Assembly (NCBI GenBank): GCA_917880885.1
Contig: OU862930.1
Location: 31,812,040 to 31,876,039, forward strand
Direction: 5' to 3'
From: Limnephilus marmoratus
Lineage: Eukaryota > Arthropoda > Insecta > Trichoptera > Limnephilidae
DNA length: 64,000 nucleotides
In this document: piece by piece, positions 54,300-64,000 of the stretch
How the letters are laid out: each line of letters starts with the position of its first letter
Numbering within the stretch: position 1 is the first letter of the stretch
Program-made: the position numbers and the translations under genes
The notes under the pieces: model-generated
Seen by the model: only the letters and a program-made list of their open reading frames with translations
What the model was told of the DNA's origin: nothing
Databases searched by the model: none

Positions 54300-55095
54300 T
54301 TTAATTTAATTAAATTTTGCACACATTATTTTTTAAATTATTAAAATTTATTATTTTAAAATTGACTTCATTTTATGCGTTGTGTATATTATATTACCTA
54401 TGTACAAACGGTAGTTTTTTCCTAACATGGACGTATGCCTAGCTTGGAGGTCGATAAACTATTTACAAATGAAATAAAGATATAAATAATAATTAAAAAA
54501 ATAACTTAAGAAAGAATGTTGACATTATTTATCATCATAATACACATATCCAAGTTTAATGAATTATTCTCACTGCGTAAAAATCTAATATTATGAGTGT
54601 CATCTAGCGACAAAATAATTAATACCTGTGTCTTAATACAATAGAAGTTTCCTACTTACCCTGTGTTCTAAAGTATGCTTTATCGAATTCTCACCGAAAA
54701 TCTAATATTATGAGTGTCATCTAGCGACAAAATTATTATTACCTATATCTTATTCCAATAGAAGTTCCCTACTTACCCTTTGTTCTAAAGTATGCATTAT
54801 GTATATGGAACACCTCTCTGTGTAACGCATTATTTGAGACCACGACGGCAGTTTATGTGTGACGCACATTTTGGGGACAGTCCTCAATCTATCGTGTATA
54901 TCGAATAGCCAAATGTCTTCAAACTATACCGTAGATACATGTTTGGATATATATTTAAAACGGCACATCATATTCGTATATAGCTGTGCGGGGGTAGTTT
55001 TTAAGGGTGTGTTAAACAAAATGGTGCAAAAAAAAAAGTGTATATAATTTGGCTCAAAGCATGCTTTCCGCAAATATATATATATATATATTTAT
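54300..55095 (+). repeat. dispersed repeat ending at an (AT)n tract, with an internal 117-bp duplication
   Basis: A 117-bp unit starting AAATCTAATATTATGAGTGTC occurs twice (54581 and 54698) with about 90% identity. The following part (GGAACACCTCTCTGTGTAACGC, GGACAGTCCTCAATCTATCG, TATCGAATAGCCAAATGTCTTC, TTAAACAAAATGGTGCAAAA) appears inverted at 63063-63440. The repeat ends in TATA repeats (55072-55093). Confidence 0.8.
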
Positions 55096-55499
55096 CCCCT
55101 CTCGTACTATGTTGATTTTGCGCGACGGTACACCAGTTTTTTGTTGATCCGTTTGGGTTTGTTGATCTGGCCGGATTTGTAGATCCGTTACCGAAGCTGG
55201 CATACAAATCCTGATCCATGTGGATCAACTTTTGTCATCGAGATTTACCTATAAGCCACGCCCATTTTTCGGTGACATATACATTTTACACGTTTTTATT
55301 TGTTGATCTCCATATATGTATATATGGATGGTGCCGGTCTGTCGAACTTTTCTGCTCCTTTTAGTAGGTAATCGTAGGTACGTTCTTATTTGACAAGTTT
55401 TGACCGCGAACTGTGCGCAATGCAAATGAAAAGTTCTATGTGCGTCTGTCGTATTGTTCAGGCCATTTAGTATCGGTACGTTATATAAAGATTAAAATA

Positions 55500-56450
55500 T
55501 ACTAAGAGGATAGACCGCCTCACAATTGCGTCATGGTACTTTACCCTTGAAAAGTGTTTTTATTTACCACCTAACACGTGCCAAACTATTTGTACGGACT
55601 AAGTAGAGCGGCTTTTTATCGTTACCCGGTTGGGAAACTTTCTGATGCGAGTTAAGGGGACCAAAGACTCGAACTCGAAAAACTACTAAAACCATTAAAT
55701 AGAGTTAGCACACCTATTAGAGACGGCTTGAGTAATGAGACTACGAATCCAGATGTCGCGGGTTAGCATCTGTGCGTAGTATGTATATTCATTTCTACTT
55801 AAGAGGATGAACAGTTTCATCTTGGTACTTAATCTTCGAAAACTGTTTTTATTACCTGTATGTACACCATTTCGAACTTCGACTAAGAATCCGGAGGTCG
55901 TGGGTTAGCATCTGTACGTAGCATGAAGACAAATTTTTACTTTAAGAGAATGAACTGTTTCATCTTGGGGGTCATCTATTAATCACATGAGTCTCGAAAG
56001 GGGGGGGGGGGTTCGGAAAAAATCACGAAATATCACGAGGGGGGGGGGGGTATAATGAGATATCACGTGTATTTATTTTTCGTGATAATATTCTGAAAAT
56101 TTCAAAATACTTTGTACTAAAAAAATACACGTGATTTTGGGGGGGGGGGGGGGGTTAGTCTAAAACCACACCACATATCACCACGGGGGGGGGGGGGGGG
56201 GGGGTTAGAAAGTACTTAATCTTCGAAAACTGTTTTTATTTATCAACACATATGTACGCCATTATGAACTTCGACTGGAAAACCGGAGGTCGCGGGTTAG
56301 CATGTGTACGTAGTATGAATATTAATTTTTACTTAAGAGGATGAAAAGTTACATCTTCGTACTTAATCTTCGAAAACTGTTTTTTTGTTAACACATATGT
56401 ACGCCATTACGAACTTCGACTACAAATCCGGAGGTCGCGGGTTAGCATCT
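55500..56450 (+). repeat. about 143-bp tandem array with SINE-head-like motif, interrupted by a MITE
   Basis: GGTCGCGGGTTAGCATCTG-like motifs occur at 55761, 55903, 56295 and 56439. Each unit also has CTTAATCTTCGAAAACTGTTTTTATT and CGAACTTCGACTACGAATCCGGAGG. The period is 142-144 bp. The motif matches the tRNA-like head of SINE-A, with TTAGC in place of the B-box TTCAA. A MITE (55978-56212) sits between the second and third units; a more degenerate first unit begins near 55500. Confidence 0.85.
55978..56212. mobile_element. poly-G MITE, right-truncated
   Basis: Starts GGGTCATCTATTAATCAC and shares TATAATGAGATATCACGTGT, ATTTTTCGTGATAATATTCTG and TAGTCTAAAACC with the complete copy at 59645-59915. 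It contains four G-runs of 12-20 bp. The last 45 bp of the complete copy are absent, yet array sequence resumes at once. Confidence 0.75.
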
Positions 56451-56509
56451 GGGCCTATGTCATCTGGGATGCTGTGTAGGGGGTCATTTTGAGGAGAGGA
56501 AGGAATGAA

Positions 56510-56790
56510 CATTGGTCTTGAAGAGACCCATGTTGTAGGAAGGAGGAAACACAGAGGCCGGCAAATCATTCTACAGCCGAGCTGTTGAACACAAGAACGA
56601 GTCGAAGAAACGACCTGTTCTCATGTGACAAATGTTAACTGTGTACAAATGTTGGGCACGCGTTTGGCGTATTTCCCGACTATGCACCGGTGCCGAAGGG
56701 ATCAATGATGCTAGTTCCTCGGAGCATCTTCCATTGTAATACCGGTAGAACAAGGATAGCATTCAGTGTCATTTTGAAAATTGAAAGTGA
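56510..56790 (-). pseudogene. LINE ORF2 C-terminus, minus strand
   Basis: The minus strand encodes LSLFYRYYNGRCSEELASL, then QTRAQHLYTVNICHMRTGRFFDSFL, then the end with GGGTCTCTTCAAGACC in the DNA. It is the same family as 43888-44810 and lacks the interruption there. It is truncated upstream at about 56800, where a different LINE fragment begins. Confidence 0.75.
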
Positions 56791-56799
56791 TAAACTAAC

Positions 56800-57280
56800 A
56801 TCACGCCGTTTTCCCGCGGGGGTAGGCAGAGAGGACGGACCGCCAAACAACTCGGTCTTGGCACACACTCCTAACCTCGTTCATATTCATAAGGCGTCTC
56901 ATACATGCTCTTCGATTTTTCTGACTCTTGACATGGCCCGACTCAAGTATCTGATTCACTTGGTCGTGCCATGTCTTTCTCGGGCATCCCCGACTTCTTC
57001 TACCATTCACATTTGCGTCATATATTCTCCCTACGCTCCTTTCCTCGTTCATTCGCTCTACATGCCCAAACCATCTGAGCGTCCCTTTCTTAATCTTACT
57101 CATTACGCTTACATCAATCAGCCTTGCATTCTTTGCGGATCTCCACATTTTTCACACGGTCATACATGGTTTTACCATACATACGCCTCAGGGATCTCAT
57201 TTCTACAGCATTCAGTCTACTTTCATCCTTCCTCTGCCAGTTCCATGCCTCACTGCCATATATCAGGGTAGGTACATGGC
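56800..57280 (-). pseudogene. LINE ORF2 C-terminal fragment (second family), minus strand
   Basis: Reading from 57280 leftward: YGSEAWNWQRKDESRLNAVE, MRSLRRMYGKTMYDRVKNVE, then LRWFGHVERMNEERSVGRIY, GRRSRGCPRKTWHDQVNQI and CQDRVVWRSVLSAYP. These are the hallmark strings of the C-terminal part of a common insect endonuclease/reverse-transcriptase family. The longest continuous frame is 56801-57148. A related N-ward piece lies at 58775-59030 and a degraded copy at 62190-62365. Confidence 0.85.
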
Positions 57281-57284
57281 GGCG

Positions 57285-57640
57285 GGTAGGTCTTCCCTGC
57301 TGCGTGGCGGGCCGGATAAGAGAGTTTGGTTGAGGGAGATCTTTTGTCCTTTCCAGCCGGACTCTCTCGACCCATCGCCTTGCACCGCAATTGGAGGGAT
57401 GGAATTATAGGTCCGTCACTCCTAGACACATTTACCCCAGATTCCTATCCACCCCACATACCTTATTCCTTTCCAGAACTTCCTATCCTTCCCTTCCTTA
57501 AAAAGACCCTCCACACAGCATCCCCTTAGATGACATAGGCCCTGAGGGAAATTATTTTTCTCAGGGCCTCCTATGTAGAGCTACTGTAAAAAAATGAGAT
57601 TGCGAACTTCGACTACGAATCCGGAGGTCGCAAAAAAATG
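57285..57640 (-). repeat. R1-family repeat, minus strand
   Basis: Minus-strand order: a CGAATCCGGAGGTCG-like end at about 57615-57630 (plus view), CAGGGCCTCCTATGTAGAGC, CACACAGCATCCCCTTAGATGACATAGG, CCGTCACTCCTAGACACATT, CCAGCCGGACTCTCTCGACCC, GCGTGGCGGGCCGG. One of the fuller copies of the proximal half. Confidence 0.7.
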
Positions 57641-58240
57641 GTTTCAGGGTTGGCGGTACCCATATATTTGTTGGTTTAGATACAAGATTCATCGTAGGGA
57701 AAACGTACTAGTAATTTGAAGAACTTAAAATAGGTACCTACATTTACAACTAAACAGCCATGCACATACGAAACTATAATATATTTTATTATATAATAAT
57801 CTTTAACACGAAATCGTTATTAGTTCAATCGACAATCCTTTGCAGAAAAATATGTCAATTCCTATGTCAAACCTTCCTGCATCGAATCAGATCACGCGAT
57901 AGACAGTAGCTAAGCGCGTGCCACACTGTTACGTCACACGTGTTATTTGCATGCTGTCACTGAGGCGATGGCCGATGGCCTTTGATGTTCGATGTTAGGC
58001 ATAGGGCGTAGGTAGGTACCTATGGATTCTACTGTATTGTTTTAATTTGAAATGTTTTTAGTTTTTAAATTTGGGATGCTTCTGTTTTTGAATAATTAAT
58101 TATATTAAGGTGCGGACCTGGGTAAGTAGGTACCTACCAACTAGTTTGTTAAAGTGAACACTCAGTGAGTTTATTGTAACATACTTAGGTTATCAGTAAT
58201 TACCTACTGCTACCTCATTTCGTTTATTAGTTCAATCCAA
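57641..58240. other. interval without a recognised feature
   Basis: Mostly AT-rich with several short TAGGTACCTAC strings (58005-58140). No coding or repeat structure recognised. Confidence 0.4.
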
Positions 58241-58244
58241 TTTG

Positions 58245-58535
58245 AGAGGCGGGTATGGGTACCGCCGCCCCGAGAACCATTTACTGGATAACCAACACCT
58301 CTGCTATAGGTCTGTGACTAAGGGTTGCCCGGGTTCATGGGGTGAGGTTTGTCCGTGTCTTGTTGGCGGATGCGTCTGCCCACCAGCTGCATGGCAGGAC
58401 GGATCGGGATAGATTGTTTTTTTACATCAGCTCCTCACAGGAGGCCCTAAGGTAAATAATTCCCCTCAGGGCCTATGACATCTTTGGGATGCTGTGTGGA
58501 GGGCCTTTTTAGGAAAGGATGGAGAAGAAGTTCTG
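58245..58535 (-). repeat. R1-family fragments
   Basis: 58245-58400 is the distal R1 part on the minus strand (GTACCGCCGCCCCGAGAACC plus view, AACACCTCTGCTATAGGTC). 58420-58535 carries CAGCTCCTCACAGGAGGCCC and GCCTATGACATCTTTGGGATG in plus orientation. The junction near 58410 joins oppositely oriented halves. Confidence 0.6.
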
Positions 58536-58541
58536 AAAAGA

Positions 58542-58770
58542 GGTCGTCCATTTATCACGCAAGGCTCGAAAGGGGGGGGGGGGGGTTCGGAAAAATATAA
58601 AATATCACAAGGGGGGGGATATAATGGGATATCAAGTGTATTTATTTTTCGTCGAACGCACGATAATATTCTGAAAATTTCACTATACTTTGTACTAAAA
58701 TAATACACGTGATTTTGGAATGGGGGGGGGGGGGGGGGTAGTCTAAAACCTCACCACATATCACCGGGGG
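58542..58770. mobile_element. poly-G MITE, right-truncated
   Basis: GGTCGTCCATTTATCACGC start; interior as in 59645-59915 (AAATATCACAAGGGGGGG, TCGTCGAACGCACGATAAT, ACACGTGATTTTGG). It is cut at about 58768, where a LINE fragment begins. Confidence 0.75.
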
Positions 58771-58774
58771 GGAG

Positions 58775-59030
58775 GATCCTTCCTCTGCCAGTTTCATGCC
58801 TCACTGCCATACATCAGGGTAGGCACCAGGACTCCATTGTGGACTGCTAGCTTCGCTTCTTTTAACAGTCTTTTTATTAGTGCCAACGGCATTCAGTCCT
58901 CCGTTAATGGAGTTACCCGCATTTATCCTTCTTTCAATATCTCTATCAGCCTTCCCATCTCTCGTAAACATACTATCCAGATACACAAACTCATCCACCT
59001 GCTCCAAGTAACTAAGAGTAGGTACCTACT
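58775..59030 (-). pseudogene. LINE ORF2 fragment (second family), minus strand
   Basis: The minus-strand peptide EQVDEFVYLDSMFTRDGKAD, RDIERRINAGNSINGGLNAV matches the post-catalytic part of the same LINE family as 56800-57280. A frameshift precedes the string corresponding to LMYGSEA near 58815. Confidence 0.8.
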
Positions 59031-59149
59031 GAAAAAATAGGAAATTATAATTGCTCTTAAATAAGAGAAACGTCTTCGCGGCCTGTTTCATACAAAATTT
59101 AGTTCTGGATTTACGGTTAAGATACCAAATTATTTCATTACAGAACTTC

Positions 59150-59640
59150 CTCTTCTTCCTTATCTAAAAAAACCCTCCACACAGCATCCCCAAAGATGAC
59201 AAAGACACTGAGGGATTTTTTATCAGGTGTAGTGCTAATGCGAGAAAAAATACAATTTAACCAATTAATATTATAACATACCAAGCTCTCCCGATCCGGC
59301 CGGCCACGCAGTAGATGGGCGAACGCATTCGCTGAAAAGAACTAAACAAACTTCACCCGTTGAACCCAGGCACTCCTATATAATTCAGGTTAGTTCTCCC
59401 TCAATCAGTCCTGATCCGGCCCGCCATGCAGTAGATGGGCGAACGCATTCGCCGAAAGACCTAGACTAACCTCACCGGATGAACCCGGGCACCCCTGCTG
59501 CACGGCAGGACGGATCGGGAGAGACTTTTTTTTACATCAGCTCCTCACAGGAGGCCCTGAGGTAAATAATTCCCCTATGTCATCTTTGGGGATGCTGTGT
59601 GGAGGGCCTTTTTATGAAAGGAAGGAGAGGAAGTTCTGAA
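59150..59640 (+). repeat. several R1-family pieces
   Basis: 59150-59240 is a minus-oriented proximal piece (CTCCACACAGCATCCCCAAAGATGAC). 59285-59380 and 59400-59500 are plus-oriented pieces (CCGATCCGGCCGGCCACGCAGTAGATGGGC; ATGAACCCGGGCACCCCTGCT). 59520-59640 repeats the 58420-58535 sequence almost exactly, so this segment and its MITE were probably duplicated together. Confidence 0.6.
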
Positions 59641-59644
59641 AACA

Positions 59645-59915
59645 GGTCGTCCATTTATCACGCCAAGCTCGAAAGGGGAGGGGGGATCGGAAAAATACGA
59701 AATATCACAAGGGGGGGGGATATAATGGGATGTCATGTGTATTTATTTTTCGTCGAACGCACGATAATATTCTGAAAATTTTACTATACTTTGTACTAAA
59801 ATAATACACGTGATTTTGGGTATGGGGGGGGGGTAGTCTAAAACCTCACCACATATCACCGGGGGGGGAGGGGTTAAAAAGTTGCTAAAAAACATCACGT
59901 GATTATTGGACGACC
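59645..59915. mobile_element. 271-bp poly-G MITE, complete
   Basis: GGTCGTCC-ATTTATCACG at the left and CACGTGATTATTGGACGACC at the right are inverse copies with small differences. Three or four G-runs of 8-10 bp lie at fixed places in the interior. It is the reference copy for 55978-56212 and 58542-58770. Confidence 0.85.
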
Positions 59916-59929
59916 CCAAAGGAAAAGGG

Positions 59930-60159
59930 ATGAAGAGTGGGTAGGAATCTGGAGGTCGGTGTGTCCAGGAATCCATCACTTCCACTGCGGTGCAAGGCTA
60001 TGTTCCGAGAGAGTACGGCTGGAAAAAGTCAAAGGGACTCCTAAACACTCTCTCCTAATCCGGCCTGCCATGCAGCTGATGGGCTGATGCATCTGCCGCC
60101 AATACATGGACAATCCTTACCCCATGAACTTGGGCACCCCTGCTAAGTCACCAAACATA
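59930..60159 (+). repeat. R1-family repeat, 5' portion, interrupted by the 277-bp array
   Basis: Runs from GTGGGTAGGAATCTGGAGGTC through ATCCGGCCTGCCATGCAGCTG and CCCCATGAACTTGGGCACCCC to GCTAAGTCACCAAACATA. The remainder of the same unit (GCGAACCACTTGGGGTGACC...) resumes after the satellite at about 61836. Confidence 0.8.
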
Positions 60160-61831
60160 AGGAAAGCGATTAGTCTATATTGTCATTCATTCTCTTACAG
60201 GTTTAATCCTATAGATGTATAACAGATTGTTTGTCTATTTTTAGTGTCGCTTTTTTTCGTTTCATCCAGTTTCAAATCACAACGGTCCTAAAGAAGTTTT
60301 CACTTGAATAATTTTATAGAATCTGTGTGCAGTTCACTCACATGCGAGAAAAGTGAAAACTAAAGTAGACGAGAGTGATAGATACGAAGCATCGCACAAA
60401 GAGGAGACCGATAGGCTGGCTACGAAGCAACGCACAAAGAGGAAAGCGATTAGTCTATGTCATTCATTCTCTTGCAGGTTTAATCCTATAGATGTATAAC
60501 AGATTGTTTGTCTATTTTTAGTGTCGCTTTTTTTCGTTTCATCCAGTTTCAAATCACAACGGTCCTAAAGAAGTTTTCACTTGAATAATTTTATAGAATC
60601 TGTGTGCAGTTCACTCACATGCGAGAAAAGTGAAAACTAAAGTAGACGAGAGTGATAGATACGAAGCATCGCACAAAGAGGAGACCGATAGGCTGGCTAC
60701 GAAGCAACGCACAAAGAGGAAAGCGATTAGTCTATGTCATTCATTCTCTTGAAGGTTTAATCCTATAGATGTATAACAGATTTTTTGTCTATTTTTAGTG
60801 TCGCTTTTTTTCGTTTCATCCAGTTTCAAATCACAACGGTCCTAAAAAAGTTTTCACTTGAATAATTTTATAGAATCTGTGTGCAGTTCACTCACATGCG
60901 AGAAAAGTGAAAACTAAAGTAGACGAGAGTGATAGATACGAAGCATCGCACAAAGAGGAGACCGATAGGCTGGCTACGAAGCAACGCACAAAGAGGAAAG
61001 CGATTAGTCTATGTCATTCATTCTCTTGCAGGTTTAATCCTATAGATGTATAACAGATTGTTTGTCTATTTTTAGTGTCGCTTTTTTTCGTTTCATCCAG
61101 TTTCAAATCACAACGGTCCTAAAGAAGTTTTCACTTGAATAATTTTATAGAATCTGTGTGCAGTTCACTCACATGCGAGAAAAGTGAAAACTAAAGTAGA
61201 CGAGAGTGATAGATACGAAGCATCGCACAAAGAGGAGACCGATAGGCTGGCTACGAAGCAACGCACAAAGAGGAAAGCGATTAGTCTATGTCATTCATTC
61301 TCTTGCAGGTTTAATCCTATAGACGTATAACAGATTGTTTGTCTATTTTTAGTGTCGCTTTTTTTCGTTTCATCCAGTTTCAAATCACAACGGTCCTAAA
61401 GAAGTTTTCACTTGAATAATTTTATAGAATCTGTGTGCAGTTCACTCACATGCGAGAAAAGTGAAAACTAAAGTAGACGAGAGTGATAGATACGAAGCAT
61501 CGCACAAAGAGGAGACCGATAGGCTGGCTACGAAGCAACGCACAAAGAGGAAAGCGATTAGTCTATGTCATTCATTCTCTTGCAGGTTTAATCCTATAGA
61601 TGTATAACATATTGTTTGTCTATTTTTAGTGTCGCTTTTTTTCGTTTCACCCAGTTTCAAATCACAACGGTCCTAAAGAAGTTTTCACTTGAATAATTTT
61701 ATAGAATCTGTGTGCAGTTCACTCACATGCGAGAAAAGTGAAAACTAAAGTAGACGAGAGTGATAGATACGAAGCATCGCACAAAGAGGAGACCGATAGG
61801 CTGGCTACGAAGCAACGCACAAAGAGGAAAG
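60160..61831 (+). repeat. 277-bp satellite array, six copies
   Basis: Units begin GGAAAGCGATTAGTCTATG at 60161, 60441, 60718, 60995, 61272 and 61549, exactly 277 bp apart (280 for the first, which has a 3-bp insertion). They are more than 98% identical by eye. Each has GCAGGTTTAATCCTATAGATG, TTTTTAGTGTCGCTTTTTTTCG, CAAATCACAACGGTCCTAAAG and GTAGACGAGAGTGATAGATACG. The array ends in GAGGAAAG. CATA occurs at both outer junctions (60156-60159 and 61832-61835). Confidence 0.97.
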
Positions 61832-61835
61832 CATA

Positions 61836-62180
61836 GCGAACCACTTGGGGTGACCTATGACAGAGGTATTGGTTATCCAAAAAACGGTTCCCGGGGCGGC
61901 GGTACCCATACCCACCTCCCAAATCTTAATCTTGAAGGCGACCTTTTGATATCTCCAGCTGGATTTTCTCGGAATAACGCCATGCACCGCAGTGGGAGGG
62001 ATGGATTCATCCGTCCATCACTCCTGGACACACTGACCCCCAGATTCCTACCCACCCTTCATACCCCTTTCCTTACCCGGGCTTCCTTTTCTTCTTTTCA
62101 TAAAAAGAAGGCCTCCACACAGCATCCCCAAATATGATAAAGGTAGGTACTGAGAGATTTTTTCTCAGGTGGACATCCGT
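61836..62180 (+). repeat. R1-family repeat, distal part plus an oppositely oriented proximal part
   Basis: 61836-61920 completes the unit interrupted by the satellite (GCGAACCACTTGGGGTGACC to CATACCCACCTCCCA). 61930-62180 is a minus-oriented proximal half (GTCCATCACTCCTGGACACAC, CACACAGCATCCCCAAATATG). The frame at 61760-62137 spans unrelated repeats and is not a gene. Confidence 0.75.
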
Positions 62181-62189
62181 GGAAGTAAT

Positions 62190-62365
62190 GGCACGATCAA
62201 GTGAATCAGATACTTGAGTCGGGCCGTGTCAAAAGTCAGAATAATAGAAGATAATGTATGATACGATGTATGAATGTGAGTGAGGCAAAGAGTGTGTGCC
62301 AAGACCGAGTTGTTTGGCGGTCCGTCCTCTCTGCCTACCCCTGCAGAGAAAAAGCGTTATGGTTA
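62190..62365 (+). pseudogene. LINE C-terminal remnant (second family)
   Basis: Degenerate codons recall the end of the protein seen at 56800-57280: GATCAAGTGAATCAGATACTTGAG, then GTGTGCCAAGACCGAGTTGTTTGGCGGTCC and TCTGCCTACCCC. Indels break the frame. Confidence 0.75.
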
Positions 62366-63020
62366 GTTAGAATTTTATAAAATACATTAAGCAAAATGTT
62401 AGAAAACTAACACGAGACTGCATACTGATCCAATCACGATGAGATGGGTTTGATCAAACTAGCGCTGTCTCGTTTGTTTAAAGTGCCGCTATAATGCTGC
62501 TAGAGCGAGATGCAACGCCTGTCGAATGACCGTGGGCAGCAAATTGAATATTTTGTGGAGAATTTACAAAAATATATATTCTTCATAAACGTTGAAAAAA
62601 TTTAGCTGAACAATTGGATACCTTTTTTTAGTAGGTGCCTTCCATATCTGGTCAACCAATGAGAAGGCTTCGTTCACAACACACCACGCCCAACACGACC
62701 AATCAGAAGGCTTCCTTTTTCAGCCATCTTTGATTATACACAAGCGGATCAAATGCGTACGGATATTTGGGCGGATCCGCAACGTATGGGAATTTGGACG
62801 GATCAACAAATAAGATGCGTATGATTTCCATACAAAGTTCGAAAATTTTATGTGCAATATATCAAAAACTTTTACCGAGAAACTGGCAACCTTGGTATTT
62901 GTAGTAACGTTGTTGCCAATTCATACAGATATATTCCATCAAAGCCAAGTTATACGGTGTTAAAGGTGGATCAACATTGTCAACCAACTTCTTACAGGAT
63001 CAAGATACTACGGGAAGAGG
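62366..63020. other. interval without a gene; short repeated GGATC motifs
   Basis: Between 62740 and 62815 CGGATC/GGCGGATCC/CGGATCAAC motifs recur, echoing GTTGATCC motifs near 55140-55230, so both regions may carry diverged copies of one element. No coding content. Confidence 0.35.
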
Positions 63021-63021
63021 T

Positions 63022-63062
<41 letters not shown>
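63021..63062. repeat. (AT)n microsatellite
   Basis: About 20 AT units bordering the inverted copy of the repeat at 54300-55095. Confidence 0.95.
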
Positions 63063-63065
<3 letters not shown>

Positions 63066-63440
63066 AATGCATACTTTGAGCCCATTTATATATACTTTTT
63101 TTTTGCGCCATTTTGTTTAAACCGCCCTTAAAAACTACCCTCTTACAGCTATATACGGCTAGGATGTTCCGTTTTAAATATATATCAAAACATATATTTA
63201 CCGCATGATTTGAAGACATCTGGCTATTCGATATACACGATAGTTTGAGGACTGTCCTCAAAATATGCCTTATATATAATCTGACGCCGTGGCCTCAAAG
63301 AATGCCTTACACAAAGAGGTGTTCCATATATATAACGCATACTTTGGTACTTACGGTAAGTAGGAAACTTCCGTCGATATAAGATATAACTGATAAAAAT
63401 GTTGTCGCTAGATGACGCTAATAAATTTTTAATTGGAATT
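63063..63440 (-). repeat. dispersed repeat, inverted copy of part of 54300-55095
   Basis: On the minus strand it matches the 54700-55075 sequence in order: AAACAAAATGGCGCAAAAAA near the microsatellite, then TATCGAATAGCCAGATGTCTTC, GGACAGTCCTCAAACTATCG, GGAACACCTCTTTGTGTAAGGC. Identity is roughly 80%. Confidence 0.8.
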
Positions 63441-64000
63441 TACGGAAAGTAAAAAACGTAAGTCAGGAAAAGGTATAACTTATAATATTTTACAAATGTC
63501 ATATTATATATTTTTAGACAATGCACTTTAAAATAATAATAAATTACTGCAAATTTAGTGATAGGAATTATTTTAGCCTCTTTTGTTATTTTTCATTAAA
63601 TTATCTTCTTGTTTCCGTTATGTATATATTTTACATTTTATATAGGTAGATACACGGGTTATACGTTGATGCGATTGGCATTGTATATATTTTTTATTGG
63701 GGTGAACAAAGTATAAAACTATTTTTTGTGTATTTATCGTATTATGCTTAACCACTGGAACGACCACTCATTTTATAAATTTCTTCTCGGATTGATCTCA
63801 ATGGTTCAGTCCAATTTTTCCGCCCACATTAAAAAAATCGTAACTCCGAATTTGATTACGGAGACATACAATTGGATTGTAGTAGGTACTATATAAGAAT
63901 ATGTATTATTTTTTTAATGATGTTTTATTATTTTTTTGAATGAATGAATTTTTTCAATGGATGCATAAAAAAATAGTAAAAATCGTAAACTTTATGATCC
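63441..64000. other. AT-rich interval without a recognised feature
   Basis: No gene, repeat structure or motif that I can support. Confidence 0.4.

Noticed and set aside
56690..57271. 193-codon plus-strand protein
   Set aside because: It is antisense to two clear LINE fragments on the minus strand.
61760..62137. 125-codon protein
   Set aside because: It spans the end of the 277-bp satellite and two oppositely oriented R1 pieces.

Overview
This window is eukaryotic, almost certainly from an insect or another arthropod. It is AT-rich, its genes are split by GT-AG introns, and it is dominated by transposable elements: non-LTR retrotransposons, tRNA-derived SINEs, hAT-like and other terminal-inverted-repeat elements, Helitron-like pieces and satellites. 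I cannot name the species.

Only two loci look like cellular-type genes. At 612-1984 there is a terminal exon with 16 nearly identical C2H2 zinc fingers; about ten more fingers downstream are broken by stop codons. At 45367-51527 I reconstruct a four-exon gene whose splice sites and phases all agree. It encodes a tyrosine-recombinase-fold protein (Crypton-like) with N-terminal zinc fingers and a C-terminal SANT/Myb-like segment. A 10-base deletion in an internal repeat is its only visible frame break. Its three introns all carry transposable-element insertions.

Layout. 1-2860: foldback repeat and zinc-finger locus. 4150-14560: three decayed non-LTR elements, one of them split by a 354-bp insertion with a 12-bp target duplication and a hammerhead-ribozyme-like core. 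15472-19477: a hAT-like element (8-bp target duplication) that contains a SINE and a second hAT-like element (its own 8-bp duplication), which in turn carries degenerate zinc-finger-like coding modules. 20600-23236: further LINE fragments. 24130-27530: about 30 copies of a 112-bp satellite built from a tRNA-SINE-like head, with signs of a 15-monomer higher-order repeat. 27946-34124 and 34625-40805: the same 6.18 kb on both sides of a 500-N gap, probably an assembly duplication. 41969-43332: a terminal-inverted-repeat element with a MADF-domain reading frame. 43888-45300: LINE fragment and MITEs. 45367-51527: the Crypton-like gene. 52558-62370: nested MITEs, SINEs, LINE fragments, a second SINE-derived array and a six-copy 277-bp satellite inserted inside another repeat. 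63021-64000: AT-rich repeat DNA.

The genes do not form a pathway. The window records nested insertion, tandem amplification of element pieces, and zinc-finger and recombinase sequences moving between mobile elements and host loci. 'SINE-A' below means the tRNA-derived family typified at 15927-16345. 'R1' means a GC-rich family of roughly 600 bp whose core reads GGGGCGGCGGTACCCATACC; it is a label used here only and is unrelated to the R1 rDNA retrotransposon.
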